Assembly: GCA_036266155.1 (NCBI GenBank)
Contig: DATANR010000120.1
Location: forward strand, 1 to 64,000
Origin: SIAJ01 sp036266155
Lineage (GTDB): Bacteria > Planctomycetota > Planctomycetia > Gemmatales > Gemmataceae
Reading direction: 5' to 3'
Length of the DNA: 64,000 nt
Below are positions 16,880 through 24,275 of this stretch, one piece after another. Both the position numbers and the translations under genes were made by a program. Within the stretch, counting starts at the first letter, position 1. The number at the start of each line of letters is the position of its first letter. Below the pieces are notes generated by a model. That model worked only from the letters and a program-made list of their open reading frames with translations. It had not been told where the DNA came from and did not search any database.

Positions 16880-16945
16880 TTGGCTGCGGCAGCCTTGCCG
16901 GTGTCATGCGCCTCCCCACAATAGCCGCTCTTCACGGAGGTCGGC

Positions 16946-17791
16946 ATGTCGTTGTGGGAAGCGGTCGTTCTCGGCGTCATCCAGGGTCTGACCGAGTTTC
17001 TGCCAATCAGCAGCACCGCACATTTGTTGATCGCCCGGCAGTTGATGGGGCATGCCAATCCGCGCGATTACTTCACCACAGCCATTCAACTCGGCACCCT
17101 CGTAGCCGTCTTCGTGTATTTCCGCGCGGACATTGTTCGCTTGTTGAAAGCCCTCGTGTCCGATATTCGGGCGCTGCGGCCGGGGACTACCGCGGACGCG
17201 CGACTCGGGTGGAAGATCGTGGTCGGTACACTGCCGGTCGTCGTCTGCGGATTCGCGTTCAAGCCGTTCATCAAGGGCCCGCTCTACGACACGTCGTCCA
17301 TCGCGGCGGCCGCCATCGTCTTCGGGCTGCTGTTGCTGACTTCGGAGATGTGGTCGAGGCGGCGTACGTCCGCGGGTCAGCCGGGCCGCGGGGAAGACGA
17401 GGTAACCTGGCGCGATGCTATTCTGATCGGGTGCTTTCAAGCGCTCGCCTTGATTCCCGGCGCGTCGCGGTCCGGTGTCACCATCACTGCGGGCTTGCTT
17501 GCTGGTCTGTCGCGTCCGGCGGCCGCTCGCTTTTCGTTTCTGTTGTCGTTGCCGAGCATCCTGGGAGCGGGGCTCTTTGAACTCTACGAAAATCGGAAAG
17601 AACTCGCGAGCAATAGTGATCAAGCTGCGAATCTGCTCGTCGGTGCCGCCGTCGCGGGGATCGTCGGCTACCTGTCCATTGCCTGGCTGCTCGGTTATTT
17701 GAAGAAGCACGCGACGTACGGTTTCGTCATCTATCGATTGGTGCTGGGGGCCACTTTGTTTGGGCTGCTCTGGGCTCGGGTGATCCATTAG
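16946..17791 (+). CDS. uppP: Undecaprenyl-diphosphatase
   Basis: A 281-residue integral membrane enzyme that dephosphorylates undecaprenyl diphosphate to recycle the lipid carrier for peptidoglycan and other envelope polymers; it also confers bacitracin tolerance. Family motifs are in place: EAVVLGVIQGLTEFLPISSTAH (residues 5-26, with catalytic Glu and Ser), and IPGASRSG at 170-177 with Arg175. About seven to eight hydrophobic helices are visible. GGAGG lies six bases upstream of the ATG. It is followed by a convergent histidine kinase gene 217 bp away. Length is normal for the family. Confidence 0.95.
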   Translation: MSLWEAVVLGVIQGLTEFLPISSTAHLLIARQLMGHANPRDYFTTAIQLGTLVAVFVYFRADIVRLLKALVSDIRALRPGTTADARLGWKIVVGTLPVVVCGFAFKPFIKGPLYDTSSIAAAAIVFGLLLLTSEMWSRRRTSAGQPGRGEDEVTWRDAILIGCFQALALIPGASRSGVTITAGLLAGLSRPAAARFSFLLSLPSILGAGLFELYENRKELASNSDQAANLLVGAAVAGIVGYLSIAWLLGYLKKHATYGFVIYRLVLGATLFGLLWARVIH

Positions 17792-18008
17792 AGCAGACTC
17801 CCGAATCGGCTTGCGTTTCTGATCGACAGCCCAAAACCGACATCATGACGTTTCGGCGACAATTAAATTGAATTCCGGTTGTGTCGTAAGTGCTTACTGA
17901 TTCAAGTATTCTGCAAAGCGCTGCGACAAAGTCGAATTCATGCGTCACGTCAAATTGCGTTTCTGGGGTGTGTGTTTTTGAACGAAACACAACTGTGCAC
18001 GCGGCGGG

Positions 18009-18707
18009 CTACCGGATCGCTTCAACCAACTTCGGCAGGCGGATCGTGAACTTGGTGCCACGGCCGACTTCGCTTTGCACGTCGATTTCGCCGCCATGAG
18101 CGCGCACCACGGAGAGCGTCGTCGGCAGTCCGAGCCCAGTGCCGCCCGGCTTGGTCGTGTGGAACGGCCGGAAGAGCTTGGGCAATTCGGTTGGCTCGAT
18201 GCCCCGGCCGGTGTCGATCACATCGAGGCAAACGAGGTCGCCTTCGGAGCGTGTCTGAAGGACGATGTCGCCGCCGTCCGGCATCGCTTGCTCGGCGTTC
18301 AACATCAGGTTGAGAACGGCTTGCTTGAAGAGTTCGCGATCGACCAAGGCCGGCGGCACGCCCGGCGACGCGTAGAGCTGGATATTGATGTTCGCGGACT
18401 TGGCCGTCGGCGCGAAGAAGTCGATCATCTCGGCCGCGAGGTCGTCGAGTCGACACGGTTCACGCTTCGGTTCTTGTGAACGCACAAAACGAAGGAACTC
18501 GTTCGAGACCTGGACGAGTTTTTCGCACTGGTTGCGGACGCGTTCGATGCGCTGCTGCGCCCGGCGTTCGCGCGGCGTCTGCGGGTCGGCAAAATCCTCG
18601 GCCAGAAGCTGCAGATTCAGATTGAGCGTGCTGACGTGGTTCTTGACTTCGTGAATGAACCCACCCGCCAGCTCGGCCACTTCGGCGAGCTGATCGGCCT
18701 GGAGCAT
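18009..18707 (-). CDS. Small soluble sensor histidine kinase (NtrB-like core)
   Basis: A 232-residue kinase with no membrane helix and almost no sensory domain. The phospho-accepting H-box is at the start (LAGGFIHEVKNHVSTLNLNL, His19), preceded only by a short helix. The catalytic domain has the N-box NLMLNAEQAM, the G1 box DTGRGI, an F-box FHTTKPGG and the G2 box GTGLGL. This arrangement is that of NtrB/HWE-like cytosolic kinases. The start at 18707 is set by GGAGG ten bases upstream; the longer open frame reaches into the divergent gene. No response regulator gene is adjacent, so the partner must be elsewhere. Confidence 0.88.
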   Translation of the reverse strand: MLQADQLAEVAELAGGFIHEVKNHVSTLNLNLQLLAEDFADPQTPRERRAQQRIERVRNQCEKLVQVSNEFLRFVRSQEPKREPCRLDDLAAEMIDFFAPTAKSANINIQLYASPGVPPALVDRELFKQAVLNLMLNAEQAMPDGGDIVLQTRSEGDLVCLDVIDTGRGIEPTELPKLFRPFHTTKPGGTGLGLPTTLSVVRAHGGEIDVQSEVGRGTKFTIRLPKLVEAIR

Positions 18708-18775
18708 GCCGCGAACCTCCGGAAGATTGCTATTGTTATAGCGGACTCCGTTCGCCGTTCCGTAATGTGTGAGCC

Positions 18776-20683
18776 ATGCTGCCATTGGAAGACGATCACT
18801 TCGATCGCCTGAGTCGGTTGCTCGATCTCGAGGCCGACGCCGAGCGTGAGCAAGCCGCCCGCCAGACCGGCGATGGCGAAGGCCGGGCGCTCACCGGGCT
18901 CATCGTCCGCGACGAGGACGCCGGCCTCGGCGGCCGGCTGTTGTTGACGTTTGGCAAACGCGACACGTCCCAGCCATTGCCGCCGACACGCTTGCAGCCG
19001 GGGTCGCCGGTGTTGTTGAAGTGCCCAAACGACGGACAGCCACTCGCGATCCGCGGTATCGTCTTCGCGCGCCATGCGAACACGCTGCGTGTGGCGATCG
19101 ATGATTCCGATGAGACGCTGCCCGAAGACGAGACCTGGCGCATCGAGTTGGCCGCGGATGAACTGGCGCGTCGACGACAAAAGGCGGCGATGCAGGCGGC
19201 GCGGAATGCCAAGCGGACCCGGCTCGCGGAGTTGCGCGACGTTCTGATGGGAAGGCGCGAGCCGGAGATTGCGACCGTTGGAGTCCCGCCTTTCGGCGGT
19301 GCAGGCGAAGGCCGCCTAAAGGCGGAACTCCAACAAGACCTTAACGAGTCTCAACTCGAAGCGATCGCACTCGCACTCGCGGCCAAGGACCTCGCCATCA
19401 TTCACGGCCCGCCGGGGACCGGGAAGACGACGGCCGTCGTTGAGTTGATTCGACAAGCCGTCGCTCGCGGGGAACGCGTGCTGGCCTGTGCGCCCAGCAA
19501 CCTGGCCGTCGACAATCTCCTCGAAAAGCTGCTCGCGATTGGCGAAAACCCCGTGCGGCTCGGTCATCCGGCCCGGGTGTCGGAGGCGCTGCGCGAGCAC
19601 ACCTTGGATGAACTGGCCCTGCGCCATCCGGACGCGAAGCAGGCGCGCAAGTTCTACAAGGAGGCCCACGCCCTGTTCCGCAAGGCCGGCAAGTGGACGC
19701 GCGCCAAGCCGGAGCCGGGCGAACGCGGCAAGCTGCGTCGCGAAGGTCGAGCGCTCATCGATGACGCACGCAAGCTCGAAGACCGGGCTGTCGAGCGCAT
19801 TCTCGACGGCGCTTCGATCCTCTGTGCAACGCTTACCGGGGTGAACGCCGAACTTCTTGGCGAGCGCACATTTGACTTGGTCGTGATTGACGAAGCGTGC
19901 CAGTCGCCGGAGCCGGCGTGCTGGATCGCAATCGGCCGGGCGAAGCGGCTGGTGCTGGCCGGCGACCATTGCCAATTGCCGCCAACGGTGTTGTCGCTCG
20001 AAGCCGCTCGACAAGGGTTGAGCGTCAGCTTGATGGAACGGCTCGTCGCACGCTTCGGCTGCCTAGTCACGCGACGCCTGCGCGTGCAATATCGCATGCA
20101 CGAAACCATCGCCGGCTTTTCGTCAGCCGAGTTCTACGAATCCGATTTGATTGCCGACGACTCAGTGAAAGAGCATCGCCTGTGCGACTTGCCGGGCGTG
20201 GCAAGCGAGCCGCGAACGCAGTCGCCTATGCACTTCATCGACACTGCTGGCGCTGGGTACGACGAAGACGAGGTCAACGAGAGTCGCCGGAACACGCAGG
20301 AATCGGCCCTCGTTGCGAAGCAGGTGCGGGCTCTCGTCGATTGCGGAGTGTCGCCCGAGCAAATCGCGGTGATCGCTCCGTATTCTGCTCAGGTCAAGCT
20401 GCTGCGCGACATGCTTGCCATGCCCGGCCTGGAGATTGACAGCGTTGACGGTTTTCAGGGTCGAGAGAAGGAAGCCGTCATCTTTTCGATGGTGCGCTCG
20501 AATCCAGAAGGCGAGGTTGGCTTTCTGGCTGATGTGCGGCGTACCAACGTCGCTTTGACTCGCGCTCGTCGGGCGCTGATCGTCGTCGGCGACAGCGCGA
20601 CGCTGGCGAACCATCCGTTCTACCAGCGGCTGCTCACGTACGTCGAATCGATCGGAGCTTATGGCAGTGTGTGGGAAGAGTGA
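18776..20683 (+). CDS. SF1B DNA/RNA helicase, IGHMBP2 (SMUBP-2)-like
   Basis: A 635-residue superfamily 1 helicase. An N-terminal OB-like domain (residues 1-160) is followed by an odd Gly/Pro stretch (168-187) encoded by a palindromic repeat. Motif I is GPPGTGKT at 211-218, motif Ia APSNLAVDN, motif II VIDEACQ (Asp372-Glu373), then LAGDHCQLPPTV, the 1B-type LRVQYRMHETI, VDGFQGREKEAVIFSMVR and RRTNVALTRARRALIVVG. Relatives (IGHMBP2, Dna2/Upf1-like) unwind RNA or DNA 5'-3'. The ATG is 69 bp from the divergent kinase start. Probably active, since all motifs are intact. Confidence 0.9.
   Translation: MLPLEDDHFDRLSRLLDLEADAEREQAARQTGDGEGRALTGLIVRDEDAGLGGRLLLTFGKRDTSQPLPPTRLQPGSPVLLKCPNDGQPLAIRGIVFARHANTLRVAIDDSDETLPEDETWRIELAADELARRRQKAAMQAARNAKRTRLAELRDVLMGRREPEIATVGVPPFGGAGEGRLKAELQQDLNESQLEAIALALAAKDLAIIHGPPGTGKTTAVVELIRQAVARGERVLACAPSNLAVDNLLEKLLAIGENPVRLGHPARVSEALREHTLDELALRHPDAKQARKFYKEAHALFRKAGKWTRAKPEPGERGKLRREGRALIDDARKLEDRAVERILDGASILCATLTGVNAELLGERTFDLVVIDEACQSPEPACWIAIGRAKRLVLAGDHCQLPPTVLSLEAARQGLSVSLMERLVARFGCLVTRRLRVQYRMHETIAGFSSAEFYESDLIADDSVKEHRLCDLPGVASEPRTQSPMHFIDTAGAGYDEDEVNESRRNTQESALVAKQVRALVDCGVSPEQIAVIAPYSAQVKLLRDMLAMPGLEIDSVDGFQGREKEAVIFSMVRSNPEGEVGFLADVRRTNVALTRARRALIVVGDSATLANHPFYQRLLTYVESIGAYGSVWEE
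19277..19334 (+). repeat. Palindromic repeat inserted in-frame in the helicase gene
   Basis: The arms GTTGGAGTCCCGCCTTTCGGCGG (19277-19299) and CCGCCTAAAGGCGGAACTCCAAC (19312-19334) are reverse complements at 21 of 23 positions, and each arm is itself a small hairpin. The unit is read in-frame as about 20 codons (Val168 to Gln187) in the linker between the OB-like domain and helicase motif Q/I. A 20-base stretch, CCTAAAGGCGGAACTCCAAC, recurs identically at 28507-28526 in noncoding DNA. This pattern fits a mobile palindromic element that can be tolerated in coding sequence. Confidence 0.85.
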
Positions 20684-20704
20684 CGACGAATACTCTGGCT
20701 CGCT

Positions 20705-21151
20705 TTATTTCTTTGGGTCACTCGTGATGGTCGTTGTCGTTGACGTGGACGTTGGCGTGCCGGTAGTCGTGGACTTTGGCAAGTTTGTCGGAACTGGTTC
20801 GCCGGCGATGCAGTGCGCGGAGCGATCGCAACCCGCCAATGACAAGAGGCCGAAGAACGCTGCCGCGATCGCGCCCGCGCACCAGCGCCAAGTCCGCGCG
20901 AATCGATTGCCGCAGCGCTCGGCAGTGACGATGGTGCCGTCGTAACGACGATAGAAGCGAACGCACGGAGTCACGGCCGCGGAAGCCAGGAAATGGTTCG
21001 CTTCGTCGGCGGTCATCGCGGACAAGTTGTAGACGTTCTTAGCACACTGATTGCAGTGCCGAATGCGTTCCGTCCCGGTCATCGATTTCCAGGGCACCGT
21101 ACATGGGCGTGGCACGTGGAGCACGTTGAGGGAAAGCAACGGTTGCGACAT
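20705..21151 (-). CDS. Small Cys-rich protein with membrane helix, unknown function
   Basis: A 148-residue protein. The N-terminal part has a conserved pattern: RPCTVPWKSMTG, then IRHCNQCAKNVYNLSAMT, ADEANHFL, then CVRFYRRYDGTIVTAERCG. This resembles a small uncharacterised bacterial family with C-P-W and C-xx-C motifs and a DGT(V/I) strand, possibly a metal-binding domain. A hydrophobic segment (about 92-112, WCAGAIAAAFFGLLSLAGC) precedes a Thr/Ser-rich tail. The ATG at 21151 with GGAG eight bases upstream is used rather than an upstream GTG. It converges with the helicase gene at 21 bp. Confidence 0.65.
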   Translation of the reverse strand: MSQPLLSLNVLHVPRPCTVPWKSMTGTERIRHCNQCAKNVYNLSAMTADEANHFLASAAVTPCVRFYRRYDGTIVTAERCGNRFARTWRWCAGAIAAAFFGLLSLAGCDRSAHCIAGEPVPTNLPKSTTTGTPTSTSTTTTITSDPKK

Positions 21152-21215
21152 GACTGGCACTCCACATCGATGAAGTCATTGTACTCGACGCTGCGACGCA
21201 ATCCCAAGGTTGGAA

Positions 21216-22124
21216 TTAGACCTCCGCTCGTTCGCGGGCCCGGCGCGCGGCGGTCAGGCGCAGCGTGATGCGTGCGAGGATCGCCTTCGCCGAGTCCGCA
21301 GGCTTTAGGCCGTCGATGCCCGCGCGCGTCGCCACCTCGTACACCGTCGACTTCGGCAGTTTCTTCAAGTCCGCCAGTTCCGCGTCTACGTCGGCGTCGC
21401 TGACGGAATCTGGGTCAGCAGACCGTGCGACCAAGGTGCTGAGTCGTCGCGTGTGTTCCTCGACCACGGCGGGATCCACGGGCGGCTCCGTCTTCGCCGC
21501 TTTCTTGGTCGCCTTCGCGGGCTTGTGGCCGGAGAGCTTGGCGAGCACGTCCCCGATGACCTTGGCGGGCGCGGTGCGGGCCGTGGCACTGACGCCGAAC
21601 TCGGCGCCGACGATCCGCAGTGTTGCCGCATCGAGTGCGGATTCGAGTCGCAGTAATTCGGAACGAACGGATTCGTCGGCATAGTGCTCGGGGCTCGCAA
21701 TGCGGTTGGCCAGCGTTCGGAGCGCGGCAATGTGCGGCGCGGCACGAGCGCGGACCGCGCGTTCCTCCGCCCATTTAGGATCGGCTTTCAGAGTACCCTT
21801 CAAACCGGCGCTTTCAGCTAATCCGGCCAGTTGGGCGGCGACTTCTTGTTGCGCGGCCGCCGCATCGCCCGAGTCGAGCCGCGTGAGCGCGTCGAACAGC
21901 CGTGTCGCGTGAACGTCGCCGGGGCCGGGCACGCGCACGAGGCCGGTGCGCTGGTACTCGTCGGCCTTGTGCAGGAATGCGGCGAACTCGGCGACGCCAA
22001 GCGCGCGGAACGGTTCAAGTGCTTGAACTGCGGCGCTCAGTGATCGGGCGGCCGAGACGGCGTCACCGGCTTCCAACGCGGGCGCCAAGCTTCGCAGGTA
22101 CAGTTGCAGAGCGGCGACTTGCAT
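21216..22124 (-). CDS. Hypothetical protein, third gene of the Uma2-ParA-like operon
   Basis: A 302-residue, helix-rich, Ala-rich protein without signal or membrane helix. The N-terminal two thirds has no motif I recognise. After a Lys/Pro linker (KPAKATKKAAKTEPP, about residue 205) the C-terminus (LKKLPKSTVYEVATRAGIDG, about 255-300) has the pattern of a small helical SAP/Rho-N-like or HeH fold, and a weaker similar pattern occurs near 165-200 (LRIVGAEFGVS...KVIGDVLAKL). Such folds often bind nucleic acids; this is inference. Its start lies inside the end of the ParA-like gene (62-base overlap), so translation is coupled. Confidence 0.6.
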   Translation of the reverse strand: MQVAALQLYLRSLAPALEAGDAVSAARSLSAAVQALEPFRALGVAEFAAFLHKADEYQRTGLVRVPGPGDVHATRLFDALTRLDSGDAAAAQQEVAAQLAGLAESAGLKGTLKADPKWAEERAVRARAAPHIAALRTLANRIASPEHYADESVRSELLRLESALDAATLRIVGAEFGVSATARTAPAKVIGDVLAKLSGHKPAKATKKAAKTEPPVDPAVVEEHTRRLSTLVARSADPDSVSDADVDAELADLKKLPKSTVYEVATRAGIDGLKPADSAKAILARITLRLTAARRARERAEV

Positions 22125-23511
22125 GGCGGCGGATTTCCTTTTCTAGGTTGCGGGCGAGGGCGTCGAACGCGGCGCCGACTTCTGAATCAGAGACAGCCAG
22201 CTTGAGTTTGCCAGACACATCCATCATCGCGGCCGACTCGCTGAACGACGAATCGTGCTTGATGCACGTATCGAAGATCGGCACCGGCTCATCCCACACT
22301 TGCCCAATGGCGGTCTTGAGTTCGACCAGCGCATCGGCCTGTACACGGACGGGTTCGCCCTTGTGCAGGCGCACCATGTTGGGCACGACGCCGAGAATCG
22401 CCAACTCGGGCAGCAACTCTTCGCGAAAGCGTGCCAAGGTGCGGAGCAGATTCTCGACGGCCCGTGTTGACACGGGGTCCGGCACCACGGGGATCAACAC
22501 GAAGTCGCTCGCCACGAGCGCGTTGACACACGCCGTGGTGAGCCGCGGCGGACAATCGAGAAGCACATAACCAAATTCCAGGTTGGGATCGTGCAGCGCT
22601 TCGCGGAGGAAGAAGCGCGGATCGGGCCGCGTCCGATCGGTCAGCCACTCGACCATCAAGCGGTTCTCGGTTTCTTCGAGGCTATCGACCGTCTGTTCGC
22701 CGGTACGTGCGTCGCTGTTGGTCAGGACGGCACAATTGGCGATGTCCGGGTGAAGGTCCTTCAGTTTGACAACGAGGTCCGATCGCGTGTGCGTCGTGCC
22801 GCCGAGGAATCGTTGAACGGTCAGGCCGCCGCGGTGCAGCAGGACGCGATCCTTGTTGCTGACCAACAACATCGAGAGCGAGCGCTGATAATCGAGATCG
22901 ACGACCAACGCCGGCGCCTTGGGCTTGGCCAATGTCGCCGCGAGGTTCGCCGTCACCGTCGTCTTGCCGACGCCACCCTTGAGATTGAGCACCGAAATGA
23001 TGATCGCCTTGCGTTCGACGAGTGGCCGGAACGTTGGCACATTGCCAACGGGTGGTCGTAGCCAGAGCCGCCCGTCGAAGCGCGTGATCTCCGCGATCTG
23101 CTGTTCCAGACGCTCGACCTGTTGGCGTGCCTGGTCGCGTTCGATCTCCAATTGCGCGAGTTGACCGGTGGACACCGACTCTGCAGTTGCCGGCGACAAT
23201 TGTGCCTGTTCGTTCTTCAGATCGAAGTAGGCCTGACGGATGCGATAGAACTTGTCGCGTGCTTCTTGATACTTGGCACGATTGCGATCGAGGCGCTCCA
23301 GAAGGTCGAGCCGCGTTGCGTCGTGTTGTTGTCGCGCTTCGGCGAGTTGCGCGTCGACTGATTCCTTGTCCTTGCGGAGTTTCTCGGACTCTTTCTCGAC
23401 GTGCAGAAGGCGAATGTACTTGGTGACGGCCCAGATCGCGAGGCCGCCGAACACCGGTGCGATGTAGCCGAGCAGTTTGAGCACGATGTCGAGCGAATCA
23501 CCGGTGGGCAC
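22063..23511 (-). CDS. Membrane-anchored ParA/MinD-like ATPase with long coiled coil
   Basis: A 482-residue protein. One N-terminal membrane helix (about 10-30, LKLLGYIAPVFGGLAIWAV) is followed by a heptad-rich coiled coil (about 35-145). The ATPase domain begins near 168: the deviant Walker A LNLKGGVGKTT (Lys178, Lys183), then VVDLDYQRSLSMLL, and the Walker B-like LLDCPPRLTTACVNAL. ParA-type ATPases position DNA, plasmids or protein cargo; membrane tethering by a coiled coil is unusual. Translation starts with GTG at 23511, supported by GGAGG seven bases upstream. It lies 24 bp after the Uma2 gene and overlaps the next gene. No ParB or parS-like site is visible. Confidence 0.8.
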   Translation of the reverse strand: MPTGDSLDIVLKLLGYIAPVFGGLAIWAVTKYIRLLHVEKESEKLRKDKESVDAQLAEARQQHDATRLDLLERLDRNRAKYQEARDKFYRIRQAYFDLKNEQAQLSPATAESVSTGQLAQLEIERDQARQQVERLEQQIAEITRFDGRLWLRPPVGNVPTFRPLVERKAIIISVLNLKGGVGKTTVTANLAATLAKPKAPALVVDLDYQRSLSMLLVSNKDRVLLHRGGLTVQRFLGGTTHTRSDLVVKLKDLHPDIANCAVLTNSDARTGEQTVDSLEETENRLMVEWLTDRTRPDPRFFLREALHDPNLEFGYVLLDCPPRLTTACVNALVASDFVLIPVVPDPVSTRAVENLLRTLARFREELLPELAILGVVPNMVRLHKGEPVRVQADALVELKTAIGQVWDEPVPIFDTCIKHDSSFSESAAMMDVSGKLKLAVSDSEVGAAFDALARNLEKEIRRHASRRSATVPAKLGARVGSR

Positions 23512-23535
23512 GGCCGGGCCTCCGCGGGTCGGCGG

Positions 23536-24243
23536 TCAAGGATGTGATTGAGCCAGCCGCTGGACGAATGCCTGATGTTCGGGCGCGGCGCAGCCTTGCT
23601 GCAAGGCGGCAAACACACCAGCGAGGTCGCCAGTCAATAGTGCTTTCCAATCGAGCCATAAGCCGGGGAATACTGCGCTGCGGAACAGGTCATCGGGATC
23701 CGGGTCAACGGAAACATATTGGCCATTGCGAAGAACGAACCAGTCGATTCCATTTTCCTCGACCTGCCAAACAACATACTCACGGACGCCAAACCGGGCG
23801 TAGACGTCTTTCTTCACCCCCAGATCAAAACTTCGGCTGCTCGCGGCTACTTCGCAGACTAACTCTGGCGCACCTGTTACATAATCATCATCCGAAATAG
23901 TACTTTGACCGCCCGCCGCAGCCGGAATGCGCAGGCACACGTCCGATTGCGGCTGGTTGTCGTCGTCCAGTCGAATCGTGCCGTTGTCACCAAAATTCAC
24001 CCCCGGCGTGAGCATGCAATAATTGCCGAGCCATGTGACGGCAATTCCGTGCGGGGCAGCGTGCGACTCCTGGCGAACAGGTGAAGACAAGTAGACAACT
24101 CCGTTGAGTAGGTCCGCCCTGCGCACGTGAGGCATGGCCGAGTACCGGGCTTCGAACTCAGCCGCCTTCATTCGGTCGCCATTATCGAGGAGTGGATATC
24201 GGGGCCGAATCATGCGGGCGATTTTCGGCGGCAACAAGCTCAT
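23536..24243 (-). CDS. Uma2-family (DUF820) putative restriction-like nuclease
   Basis: A 235-residue protein of the Uma2/DUF820 PD-(D/E)XK-type family, expanded in planctomycetes and cyanobacteria. Diagnostic parts: an early ADLLNGVVYLSSPV strand, SDVCLRIP with the active-site Asp, PELVCEVAASSRSFDL with the Glu, and KKDVYARFGVREYVVW with the Lys. Biological role is unknown; nuclease activity is only predicted. A strong AAGGAGGG Shine-Dalgarno precedes the ATG. It is the first gene of an operon with a ParA-like ATPase and an unknown protein. Confidence 0.88.
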   Translation of the reverse strand: MSLLPPKIARMIRPRYPLLDNGDRMKAAEFEARYSAMPHVRRADLLNGVVYLSSPVRQESHAAPHGIAVTWLGNYCMLTPGVNFGDNGTIRLDDDNQPQSDVCLRIPAAAGGQSTISDDDYVTGAPELVCEVAASSRSFDLGVKKDVYARFGVREYVVWQVEENGIDWFVLRNGQYVSVDPDPDDLFRSAVFPGLWLDWKALLTGDLAGVFAALQQGCAAPEHQAFVQRLAQSHP

Positions 24244-24275
24244 CTTGATCCCTCCTTCGCTACATTCTAACCAAA

